Shown: in pieces, positions 1 to 5,561 of the stretch
Layout: each line of letters opens with the position of its first letter
How positions within the stretch are numbered: position 1 is the first letter of the stretch
Assembly: GCA_022360075.1 (NCBI GenBank)
Contig: JAKSDN010000580.1
Location: 1 to 5,608, forward strand
Direction: 5' to 3'
DNA from: Kiloniellales bacterium
GTDB lineage: Bacteria; Pseudomonadota; Alphaproteobacteria; Kiloniellales; JAKSDN01
DNA length: 5,608 nt
Made by a program: the position numbers and the translations under genes
Notes under the pieces: model-generated
Databases searched by the model: none
Told to the model about the DNA's origin: nothing
The model's input: the letters and a program-made list of their open reading frames with translations, nothing else

Positions 1-1115
1 AGCGCCGCGGCGACGGAATCGAACTCGACCTTGATCATCTCATCGGTGATCTCCACGCCCTCGGGCGGGTCGATCAGAATCGGCTTGAGCAGCTTGCGCG
101 TCTCCTCGTTGCGGCCGTAGGCCAGGAACTCGAGCACGTTGTGAACGTTCAGGGCACGCAGCTTCAGATAACGCTCCGGTCCGGCGGCGAGCAGGAGCTG
201 GGCCTGCGAGACCCAATCCATGATCTTGTAGAGCCCGTAGGGCGTCTCGAGAAACAGGATGATCGGATTGTAGGTCGCCAGGTTCTGCGCATCGGTGATC
301 TCGAAGGCGGCGAGGCGGAACTTGACGTCCGAGCTGATGCCGTCGATCAGATCGAGCGGATAGAAGCGCGCGATCTCCCGCGCCTTGGCGACCGGCCGGT
401 TGAGCCGGACTCGCGATGGCATCTGCTCGATCAGGTAGTTGAGGCCGAGGCGCGGAAACATGCCCTGCAGCAGCGAGAAGGCGATCAGAAAGCCGATCCC
501 ACCCGCCGCTTCGAGGGCGAAGCCATTGGCGACCGCATGGCGCAGAACGATGGCGGTCAGGCAGGTCAGCAAGATGTGCACGGAGGTCCGCAGGAAGGAC
601 AGCGGCGAGAGGTCGTAGTTGGCGATCCGCAATACCAGATAGCCGATCGACCAGACATAGGCGGCCGAGAAGGCCGTCGCGAGCAGCACCGCCGTCCCGT
701 GTTGGTAGGCGGCGCGCTTGGCGTCGTCCTGCGGAACCGGTCCCGAGAGCACGAAATCGAGGCCGCCGAACTTGGCTCCCGCGCCCTTCGAGATCGCGAC
801 GAAACCGACGGCGCTGATGAGCACGAAGATCAGGACAGGGATCGCGTAGTTCGCCGCCTCCTTGAAGCGGTTCACGAAGCGCGCCTCCTCCTCCCGTCTG
901 AGATAGCGCGCCCGCGCCATGGCGAAGGTCTGCACGTTCGCGGCGCTTCCCTTGCCCTCCCCCAACTCGAGCAGCGGCTTGAGCTCGTCGAGCAGGCCGT
1001 TGCGATGCGCGCGGATGTTGTGCCGGCCGATGAAGACGGCGAAGGGCAGCAGCAGGCTCAGCGTGAAGGGAATGATGAAGCGATGGTCGGCCAAGAAGGC
1101 CCAGATGCCGGTCAT
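1..1115 (-). CDS. Multi-pass membrane protein with soluble C-terminal helical domain, partial (C-terminus beyond left edge)
   Basis: The frame is open from an ATG at 1115 to the window edge: 371 codons with no stop, so the protein is incomplete. The start has a good ribosome site, AGGGAG at 1124-1129, 8 bases upstream. I see five hydrophobic segments, at about residues 12-30, 90-109, 141-163, 176-198 and 203-221. A charged stretch (about 31-89, rich in R, E and K) separates the first two. From about residue 240 the chain is soluble and helical. It contains LDLIDGI (255-260), RLAAFEITDAQNLA (267-280) and DWVSQAQ (300-306), which recall paired helix-hairpin-helix-like turns. I recognise this pattern from uncharacterised bacterial membrane proteins but know no function. 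Residues look protein-like and third positions are G/C-rich, unlike the overlapping open frames, which are arginine-rich shadows. It lies downstream of ilvE on the same strand but behind a terminator, so it probably has its own promoter. Reading frame is near certain; function unknown. Confidence 0.85.
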   Translation of the reverse strand, partial: MTGIWAFLADHRFIIPFTLSLLLPFAVFIGRHNIRAHRNGLLDELKPLLELGEGKGSAANVQTFAMARARYLRREEEARFVNRFKEAANYAIPVLIFVLISAVGFVAISKGAGAKFGGLDFVLSGPVPQDDAKRAAYQHGTAVLLATAFSAAYVWSIGYLVLRIANYDLSPLSFLRTSVHILLTCLTAIVLRHAVANGFALEAAGGIGFLIAFSLLQGMFPRLGLNYLIEQMPSRVRLNRPVAKAREIARFYPLDLIDGISSDVKFRLAAFEITDAQNLATYNPIILFLETPYGLYKIMDWVSQAQLLLAAGPERYLKLRALNVHNVLEFLAYGRNEETRKLLKPILIDPPEGVEITDEMIKVEFDSVAAA

Positions 1116-1200
1116 GGTCCTGTCTCCCTCGGTTCCTGCGCCGAAAGCGGGAGAGGTGCTCTTGCTCGACAACAGGTTGGGAGGAAGACGGCGGCTCGGC

Positions 1201-1216
1201 TGTGGCGATTGCCACA
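1201..1216. repeat. Perfect 6-bp inverted repeat, operator-like or leader hairpin
   Basis: TGTGGC (1201-1206) and GCCACA (1211-1216) are perfect inverted arms around a 4-base spacer. The site lies about 85 bases upstream of the membrane-protein start at 1115, between it and the ilvE terminator. It could be a regulator binding site for that gene or a hairpin in its leader. No T-run follows on either strand, so it does not look like a terminator. I found no convincing -35/-10 pair beside it. Confidence 0.4.
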
Positions 1217-1248
1217 ACAATTCAGGAATCGGACAGCAGGCAGAAGGG

Positions 1249-1274
1249 AAAAGGGTGTCGCCGAGGCGACACCC
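1249..1274 (-). terminator. Intrinsic terminator of ilvE
   Basis: Read on the minus strand, a perfect 9-bp GC-rich stem (arms at 1274-1266 and 1261-1253) closes a CTCG loop. It is followed at once by TTTT (1252-1249) and a further pyrimidine run. It begins 22 bases after the ilvE stop codon. The plus strand has no U-tract after the hairpin, so it should act only on leftward transcription. This separates ilvE from the membrane-protein gene, though some readthrough is possible with such a short T-run. Confidence 0.85.
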
Positions 1275-1296
1275 CTTCCCGCGTTGGCTCGGCGTG

Positions 1297-2211
1297 TTAC
1301 TCCGCCGCCGAGGTCGAGACGTAGGCCGTGCCCTCGTGGGGCCGCTGGACCAGCTCGTCGTAGGCGGTGAGCAGGTCCTTGGTGATCGGGCCCGGCGTAA
1401 AGCTGTAGGAGCCGATCTCGCGCACCGGCGTGACCTCCACCGCCGTACCGGAGATGAAGACCTCGTCGGTCTCGGCGAGCTCCTCGGGCATGATCGCGCG
1501 CTCGATGACCTCGTAGCCGCGCTCATGGGCCAGGTCGATCACCGTGCGCCGGGTGATGCCGTCCAGGAAGCAGTCGGGCGTCGGCGTGTGCAGCTTGCCG
1601 CCCTGCACCAGGAAGATGTTGGCGCCGGTGGCCTCGGCGATGCGGCCGCGGTAGTCGAGCATGAGCGCGTCGTTGTAGCCCTCGGCCTCGGCGGCATGCT
1701 TGGACATGGTGCAAATCATGTAGAGCCCGGCCGCCTTGGAATCGGTCGGCGCGGTCTCGGGCGCCGGCCGGCGCCACTTGGCGAACTGCATGCGGATGCC
1801 CTGGAGGCGCGCCTCCGGCGAGAAATAGGCCGGCCAGTCCCAGGCCGCGATCGCGCAGTTGATGCGGTTCTTCTGCGCCGAGACGCCCATCATCTCGCTG
1901 CCGCGCCAAGCCAGAGGCCGGACGTAGCCGTCGACGATCTTGTTGGCCTCGAGCACGCGCATCGAGGCCGCGTCGATCTCCGGGACGCTATAGGGAATCT
2001 GAAAGCCCAGGACCCGGGCCGAGTAGTGCAGCCGCTCGTGATGCTCGGTCATCTTGAAGATGCGGCCGTTGTAAGCGCGTTCGCCCTCGAACACGCAGCT
2101 CGCATAGTGTAAGCCGTGCGTGAGAACATGGACCTTGGCCTCGCGCCAGGGCACGAGCTCGCCGTTGAACCAGATCACGCCGTCGCGGTCGTCGAAAGGT
2201 AACATAGCCAT
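1297..2211 (-). CDS. ilvE: Branched-chain amino acid aminotransferase (EC 2.6.1.42)
   Basis: This is a PLP-dependent fold-type IV (class IV) aminotransferase. It exchanges the amino group between leucine, isoleucine or valine and 2-oxoglutarate in the cytoplasm, the last step of their synthesis and first of their breakdown. With the ATG at 2211 it has 304 residues, the usual size. Visible marks are HGLHYASCVFEGERAY (32-47), the PLP lysine K159 in DSKAAGLY, EGYNDALMLD (177-186), E193 in AEATGANIF, GITRR (219-223) and DEVFISGTAVEVTPV (249-263). K159 and E193 align with the catalytic lysine and cofactor-binding glutamate of E. coli IlvE. Start choice: the frame also has a GTG at 2223 and an ATG at 2205. 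The ATG at 2211 gives the N-terminus MAMLPFDDRDG, which suits alphaproteobacterial relatives, and GAGG with a G-rich run lies upstream. No key residue is missing. It ends at a strong terminator and is divergent from the regulatory operon. Confidence 0.96.
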   Translation of the reverse strand: MAMLPFDDRDGVIWFNGELVPWREAKVHVLTHGLHYASCVFEGERAYNGRIFKMTEHHERLHYSARVLGFQIPYSVPEIDAASMRVLEANKIVDGYVRPLAWRGSEMMGVSAQKNRINCAIAAWDWPAYFSPEARLQGIRMQFAKWRRPAPETAPTDSKAAGLYMICTMSKHAAEAEGYNDALMLDYRGRIAEATGANIFLVQGGKLHTPTPDCFLDGITRRTVIDLAHERGYEVIERAIMPEELAETDEVFISGTAVEVTPVREIGSYSFTPGPITKDLLTAYDELVQRPHEGTAYVSTSAAE

Positions 2212-2219
2212 TCCTAACC

Positions 2220-2232
2220 CCACCTCATGTGG
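2220..2232 (-). promoter_or_regulatory. Short hairpin over the ilvE ribosome-binding region
   Basis: Read on the minus strand, CCAC (2232-2229) can pair with GTGG (2223-2220) across a 5-base loop ATGAG. This places the GAGG of the ilvE Shine-Dalgarno region partly in the loop and stem, about 9 bases before the ATG at 2211. The stem is only 4 bp, so any effect on translation is speculative. Confidence 0.25.
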
Positions 2233-2280
2233 TCGTTTTTATCCCGGTCCCGGCCCCGTCTTTCCGGACGTTTGTGCAAA

Positions 2281-2296
2281 GAAACCGCAACGTTTC
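2281..2296. repeat. Inverted repeat GAAAC-N6-GTTTC in the divergent intergenic region
   Basis: GAAAC (2281-2285) and GTTTC (2292-2296) form perfect 5-bp inverted arms, 70-85 bases upstream of the ilvE start. It lies downstream of the predicted ilvE promoter, so inside its leader. It may be a protein-binding half-site pair or a chance repeat; nothing here decides which. Confidence 0.25.
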
Positions 2297-2339
2297 CCAA
2301 TGAGTCCCTGCGTTAACGAAACTTTATGTCGTAAACGGG

Positions 2340-2368
2340 TTGCAGGATGTAACAGAGTTAGTCATATA
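2340..2368 (+). promoter_or_regulatory. Predicted promoter of the petP-petR-kinase operon
   Basis: TTGCAG (2340-2345) and CATATA (2363-2368) are 17 bases apart on the plus strand, in an AT-rich patch. Transcription would start at about 2375-2376, right on the regulator's ATG, giving a leaderless or nearly leaderless mRNA. That agrees with the absence of a Shine-Dalgarno sequence upstream of 2376. The two hexamers interleave with the ilvE promoter on the other strand. The -10 match is modest. Confidence 0.35.
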
Positions 2369-2374
2369 TGTCAA
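2346..2374 (-). promoter_or_regulatory. Predicted sigma-70 promoter of ilvE
   Basis: On the minus strand a perfect -35 hexamer TTGACA (2374-2369) is followed after exactly 17 bases by TACATC (2351-2346), a weak -10 with three consensus positions. Transcription would start near 2339 and give a leader of about 128 bases before the ilvE ATG. The -35 lies against the start codon of the divergent regulator gene at 2376. It is a consensus-based prediction. Confidence 0.45.
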
Positions 2375-2375
2375 T

Positions 2376-2888
2376 ATGGCTGACGTAAAAACAGGCCCCA
2401 ATCCGCTTTTCCTGCGCGAGGAGGAGCTGCGCCAGGGCATCGAGCTGCTGTTCTTCGCCTATCGCGATTTCACGGCCGAGCCCGACCGGATCCTCGCGCG
2501 CTACGGCTTCGGGCGGGCCCACCACCGGGTGATCTACTTCGTCGGGCGCCATCCCTCGATCACCGTGAGCGAGCTGCTGGGCATCCTCAACATCACCAAG
2601 CAGAGCCTGTCGCGCGTGCTCGGCCAGTTGGTGCGCGAGGGCTTCGTCAGCCAGCGGCCGGGGCCCCAAGATCGGCGCCAGCGATTGTTGACCCTGACAG
2701 AGAAGGGCTTCGCGCTGGAGCGCGAGCTGAGCGAGAACCAGCGCGCCCGCATCGCCCGCGCCTATCGCGCCGCCGGCGCCGAGGCGGTCGAGGGCTTCCG
2801 CAAGGTCATGCTCAGCCTGATCAACGAGGAGGACCGCAAGCGCTTTCTCGAGTCCGGGCCCGGCCTCAAGGTCGCGTCCCGCCGTTAG
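2376..2888 (+). CDS. petP: MarR-family winged-helix transcriptional regulator (PetP-like)
   Basis: A 170-residue cytoplasmic DNA-binding protein of the MarR family, which usually acts as a dimer on palindromic sites. The winged helix-turn-helix spans about residues 47-112: the helix-turn-helix core is SITVSELLGILNITKQSLSR (61-80), and the wing is RPGPQDRRQRLLTLT (94-108) with the typical D-R-R positions. Flanking helices (17-45 and 113-160) would form the dimer interface. Start choice: the frame stays open to a TTG at 2340, but the ATG at 2376 gives the expected N-terminus; neither start has a good Shine-Dalgarno site. It heads a rightward operon, 69 bases before the response-regulator gene, and is divergent from ilvE. 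A MarR gene directly before this type of response regulator is the petP-petR arrangement described in Rhodobacter capsulatus, where both are needed for cytochrome bc1 expression. MarR identity is firm; the petP name rests on neighbourhood and recognition. Confidence 0.88.
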   Translation: MADVKTGPNPLFLREEELRQGIELLFFAYRDFTAEPDRILARYGFGRAHHRVIYFVGRHPSITVSELLGILNITKQSLSRVLGQLVREGFVSQRPGPQDRRQRLLTLTEKGFALERELSENQRARIARAYRAAGAEAVEGFRKVMLSLINEEDRKRFLESGPGLKVASRR

Positions 2889-2957
2889 GATCTTCACGAT
2901 GCTGTCGGCACCCGCGCTAGGCTCAGGAAGCCGCCTCGGGAATTCAAGGCCAGCGCC

Positions 2958-3644
2958 ATGACCGACGACATCTCCCATATCCTCGTGGTCGACGACGACA
3001 ATCGCCTGCGCGATCTCTTGCGCCGCTTCCTCACCGAGCAGGGCTTCCGCGTGACGACGGCAACCGACGCCGCGGATGCCCGCTCCAAGATGGCCTCGAT
3101 CGCCTTCGATCTGCTGGTGCTCGACATCATGATGCCGGGCGAGTCGGGCCTCGAGCTGACCCGGGCGCTGCGCCGCGACAACGCGGTGCCGATCCTCCTG
3201 CTCACGGCGCGCAGCGAGACCGAGGATCGCATCGACGGCCTGGCGGTCGGCGCCGACGACTACCTGGCGAAGCCCTTCGAGCCGCGCGAGCTGGTGCTGC
3301 GGATCAAGGCGATCCTGCGGCGCTCGGGCGAAACCACCGCGGCCGTCGAGGAGAAGCTCCAGTTCGGCGCGTATTGCTTCGACCTGGAGCGCGAGGAGCT
3401 GCGCCTGGGCGACGGCTTCGTCCATCTGACCGCCGCCGAGGCCTCGCTGCTGAAGGCTCTGGCGCGCCGGCCGGGAGAGCCGGTCTCGCGCGAGCGCCTG
3501 ATGGCCGAGAACCCGATCATCAGCAATCTGCGGACGATCGACGTGCAGATGACACGGCTTCGACGTAAGATCGAGCAGGATCCGCGCTATCCCAGGTTCT
3601 TACGGACGGTGCGGGGCACCGGCTACGTTCTGATGCCCGATTGA
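2958..3644 (+). CDS. petR: OmpR/PhoB-family response regulator (PetR-like)
   Basis: A 228-residue two-component transcription factor. The receiver domain (about 7-122) has the acidic pair D12/D13, phospho-acceptor D56 in VLDIMMPG, switch T83 in LLTAR and K105 in DYLAKPFEP, all intact. After a short linker, the OmpR-type winged helix (about 134-227) contains HLTAAEASLLKALARRPGEP (156-175), the recognition helix around RTIDVQMTRLRRKIE (192-206) and the C-terminal hairpin RTVRGTGYVL (216-225). The ATG at 2958 has AAGG 8 bases upstream. It sits between the MarR gene and a histidine kinase that starts 13 bases after its stop, so the kinase is the likely phosphodonor. The 69-base gap before it holds no clear terminator or promoter, so co-transcription is likely. 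It resembles PetR of Rhodobacter, known for control of the cytochrome bc1 operon; the target genes here are not visible. Confidence 0.93.
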   Translation: MTDDISHILVVDDDNRLRDLLRRFLTEQGFRVTTATDAADARSKMASIAFDLLVLDIMMPGESGLELTRALRRDNAVPILLLTARSETEDRIDGLAVGADDYLAKPFEPRELVLRIKAILRRSGETTAAVEEKLQFGAYCFDLEREELRLGDGFVHLTAAEASLLKALARRPGEPVSRERLMAENPIISNLRTIDVQMTRLRRKIEQDPRYPRFLRTVRGTGYVLMPD

Positions 3645-3657
3645 AGAACGGACGGAC

Positions 3658-5010
3658 ATGACGGTCTATTCATCGGAGCCAGGGACCTGGCAGCGCTTCT
3701 CGATCAAGCGGTTTCTGCCCAAGGCCCTGCTCGGCCGTTCGCTGCTGATCATCGGCGCGCCGCTGGTCCTGGTCCAGGTCATCGCGACCTGGATGTTCTA
3801 CGACCGTCACTACGATCACGTCACGAAACGCCTGACGCAGGGCGTCGCCGGCGACATCGCCATGGTCGTCGAGCTGATGGAAGAGGACCCGGAGGCCGCT
3901 ATGGCCTCCGGCATCGTCAGCGCGGCGGCTGCGATCATGTGGCTCGACGACGTCTCCTGGCGGCGCGGCGCCCGCCTGCCCGACGGCCCGGACTCGATCG
4001 GCTCCGGGATCTTGGAACAGAAGCTCTTCAGAGCCCTGGAAGGGCGGCTCGACTACCCCTTCCGGATCGACACGCGCTCGAGCGAGCACAACGTCAAGAT
4101 CGAGATCGAGCTGCCCGACCGCGTGCTTCAGATCCTGGTGTCGCGCGACCGCCTGTTCAGCTCCACCGCCTATATCTTCATCATATGGATGGTCGGCAGC
4201 TCGATCGTGCTCTTCGCCGTCGCGACGCTGTTCATGCGCAATCAGGTCCGGCCCATCCGCCGCCTGGCCCACGCCGCCGAGAGCTTCGGCAAGGGCCAGG
4301 ACGTGCCGGCCTTCAAGCCCGAGGGCGCAACCGAGGTGCGCCAGGCGGCGGTCGCCTTCATGCAGATGCGCGACCGCATCAAGCGCAGCATCTCCCAGCG
4401 CACGGAGATGCTGGCCGGCGTCAGCCACGATCTGCGCACGCCGCTGACCCGCATGAAGCTCGAGCTCGCCCTCTTGGGCGACTCGCCAGAGGTCGAAAAC
4501 CTGGAGACCGACGTCGAGCAGATGCGCAAGATGGTCGAGGGCTACCTCGCCTTCGCCCGCGGCGAGGGCACAGAGCAGGTCGTCCCGACCGAGCTCTCGG
4601 CGCTACTGCACGACGTCGTCGAGCAGATGCGCCGCGACGGCCGGACCATCGACCTGCACACGGAAGAGCGGCTCGACCTGGCACTGCGGCCGGAGAGCAT
4701 TCGCCGCTGCCTGACCAACCTCATCGCCAATGCCCAAGTCCACGGCGAGCAGGTCTCGATCCGGGCCGGACGGCGCAATGCGACGGTCGAGATCACGATC
4801 GACGACGACGGCCCGGGGATTCCCGCCGACAAGCGTGAAGAGGTCTTCAAGCCGTTTTTCCGCTTGGACGATTCGCGCAACCCGGAGACCGGCGGCACCG
4901 GCCTGGGTCTCACCATCGCGCGTGACGTGGTGCGTGGCCACGGCGGCGATCTAACGCTGGAGGATGGGCCGGGCGGCGGACTGCGTGCCCGCCTCTGGCT
5001 GCCAGTCTAA
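3658..5010 (+). CDS. EnvZ-like membrane sensor histidine kinase
   Basis: A 450-residue inner-membrane kinase. After about 25 cytoplasmic residues comes membrane helix 1 (about 27-47), a periplasmic region of about 120 residues (48-169), membrane helix 2 (about 170-192) and a HAMP domain (193-248, containing RPIRRLAHAAESFGKG). The dimerisation/phosphotransfer domain has H257 in the H-box VSHDLRTPLTR. The ATPase domain shows the N-box NLIANAQVHG (354-363, N358), G1 DDDGPGIP (382-389), the F-box region KPFFRLD and G2 GGTGLGLTIA (412-421). All catalytic motifs are complete, so it should be an active kinase. The periplasmic part shows no fold I can name, so the signal is unknown. It starts 13 bases after the response-regulator stop with only a weak GGA-type ribosome site, which suggests translational coupling. 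Its TAA overlaps the stop of a minus-strand small gene. No intrinsic terminator is visible after it. Confidence 0.95.
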   Translation: MTVYSSEPGTWQRFSIKRFLPKALLGRSLLIIGAPLVLVQVIATWMFYDRHYDHVTKRLTQGVAGDIAMVVELMEEDPEAAMASGIVSAAAAIMWLDDVSWRRGARLPDGPDSIGSGILEQKLFRALEGRLDYPFRIDTRSSEHNVKIEIELPDRVLQILVSRDRLFSSTAYIFIIWMVGSSIVLFAVATLFMRNQVRPIRRLAHAAESFGKGQDVPAFKPEGATEVRQAAVAFMQMRDRIKRSISQRTEMLAGVSHDLRTPLTRMKLELALLGDSPEVENLETDVEQMRKMVEGYLAFARGEGTEQVVPTELSALLHDVVEQMRRDGRTIDLHTEERLDLALRPESIRRCLTNLIANAQVHGEQVSIRAGRRNATVEITIDDDGPGIPADKREEVFKPFFRLDDSRNPETGGTGLGLTIARDVVRGHGGDLTLEDGPGGGLRARLWLPV

Positions 5011-5147
5011 ATCGGCCCGCCGAGTGCCATCAAGGAGATGGCGCTGATGGCGAAGGACGCGATCGCCAGGATGACGAAGGAAATCAGCTCAGAGCGCTTG
5101 GGCGATTTGAAGCTCGGACGCTTGTCGTGCCAAAAGTGCGCTGCCAT
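5007..5147 (-). CDS. Small single-pass membrane protein (46 aa), uncharacterised
   Basis: From the ATG at 5147 the product is 46 residues: a basic N-terminus (HFWHDKRPSFKSPKRSE, residues 4-20), one hydrophobic helix (about 21-42, starting LISFVILAIASF), and a short tail ending GGPI. The layout predicts a cytoplasmic N-terminus. Third codon positions are mostly G/C like the neighbouring genes. A GTG at 5171 would add 8 codons and has a better ribosome site (GAGG at 5179-5182, 7 bases away; an in-frame TGA lies just upstream), so the start may be 5171. An extended -10 promoter lies just upstream. Its TAG overlaps the kinase TAA tail to tail. I do not recognise a family. A competing plus-strand frame (5047-5214) covers the same bases, but its product has no domain-like or membrane features. 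Moderately sure it is real. Confidence 0.6.
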   Translation of the reverse strand: MAAHFWHDKRPSFKSPKRSELISFVILAIASFAISAISLMALGGPI

Positions 5148-5193
5148 TCCCGTTTCCCGAACTTCAGCCACATGGCTGCCTCAGAGATCTACG

Positions 5194-5202
5194 GTTATAG
5201 CA
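5194..5202 (-). promoter_or_regulatory. Extended -10 promoter of the small membrane gene
   Basis: On the minus strand TGC-TATAAC (5202-5194) is an extended -10 element with five of six consensus bases. No good -35 is visible, as is common for extended -10 promoters. Transcription would start near 5187, leaving room for the GAGG ribosome site at 5179-5182 and either candidate start of the small gene. Confidence 0.45.
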
Positions 5203-5311
5203 GGAGACTTTTAACATCCCCTTGACGGGGCAGGCCTTTCCAAGGCCAACAAGGTGCGCTCAAGCGCTAGCTGCGACCGCGCCGCCACGTGGCGCATCGC
5301 TCGCGCAGAAC

Positions 5312-5404
5312 TCAGAACCGGAGGTCGGTCGGGAAGGGTCCGTCGCAGGGGTGATCCGGCAGGTCGTTGCCGGGCCGGCCGTGCAAAGGTGACGTGAAGA
5401 TCAT
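5312..5404 (-). CDS. Candidate 30-aa small ORF, doubtful
   Basis: An ATG at 5404 has GGAG (5412-5415) 7 bases upstream on the minus strand and opens 30 codons ending in TGA at 5312. The product begins MIFTSPLHGRPG and is polar, rich in P, D and G, with no membrane helix. About five of six codons end in G or C, whereas the same frame upstream of this ATG loses that bias. This is compatible with a true start here. There is no recognisable family. A longer frame (5211-5456) with its own GGAGG site overlaps it but has a less gene-like composition. Confidence 0.25.
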   Translation of the reverse strand: MIFTSPLHGRPGNDLPDHPCDGPFPTDLRF

Positions 5405-5503
5405 AACGGGTCTCCGAAAGTAGTTCTCTTTGCCGAGAACGTTCGCAGACCTCCATCTATTCCCTCCGAACAAAGTTAAGCAGCGGGATTTTCGCCGACC
5501 AGA

Positions 5504-5520
5504 CATGCGATAGACGCATG
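5504..5520. repeat. Perfect 17-bp inverted repeat CATGCG-N5-CGCATG
   Basis: CATGCG (5504-5509) and CGCATG (5515-5520) are perfect arms around ATAGA. It lies in the spacer, about 40 bases after the possible end of a minus-strand gene at 5562. It has operator-like dimensions. As a hairpin it could also cap that transcript, but no T-run follows. Confidence 0.35.
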
Positions 5521-5561
5521 GACTGTGAGGTTATCGAGGGACGGGATCCGCCGGCGCCGAC

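Larger units (their letters stand above)
5172..5561. other. Mostly non-coding spacer with several small hairpins
   Basis: This stretch of about 390 bases has no confident gene. Open frames here are arginine-rich and mostly lose the G/C third-position bias, as expected for non-coding DNA. It holds the small-gene promoter, and inverted repeats at 5218-5230 (CCCC/GGGG), 5233-5247 (GGCCTT/AAGGCC), 5423-5440 (GTTCTC/GAGAAC) and 5504-5520 (CATGCG/CGCATG). None is followed by a T-run, so I call no terminator. There is also one weak small ORF at 5312-5404. A small RNA could be encoded here, but nothing identifies one. Confidence 0.5.

Noticed and set aside
40..1215. 391-codon minus-strand open frame with an arginine- and glutamine-rich product
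   Set aside because: It is an out-of-frame shadow. The neighbouring minus frame from 1115 to the edge gives a membrane protein with a ribosome site and normal composition; it has no in-window stop.
141..2112. Long plus-strand open frames (141-1370 and 919-2112)
   Set aside because: They are antisense to the membrane-protein gene and ilvE, with compositions typical of GC-rich shadow frames and no recognisable motifs.
2313..2330. Possible CtrA site (TTAA-N7-TTAA type) near GTTAAC
   Set aside because: The second half-site does not match TTAA, so it fails the consensus.
2358..3425. 355-codon minus-strand open frame
   Set aside because: It is antisense to the MarR and response-regulator genes, both of which have complete family motifs.
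5047..5214. Plus-strand 55-codon frame with AAGGAG 9 bases before its ATG
   Set aside because: It shares wobble positions with the minus-strand small gene, so its G/C bias is not independent evidence. Its product has no membrane helix or domain, and the second half drifts in codon use. It is kept only as the competing alternative.
5380..5440. Possible EcfG general-stress promoter (GGAAC...CGTT)
   Set aside because: The upstream element is imperfect and the spacing is 14 rather than 16-17 bases.
5211..5456. Minus-strand 81-codon frame with a strong GGAGG site 6 bases before its ATG
   Set aside because: Codons lack the third-position bias of the real genes and the product is arginine-rich without structure. 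The ribosome-like site alone is not enough.
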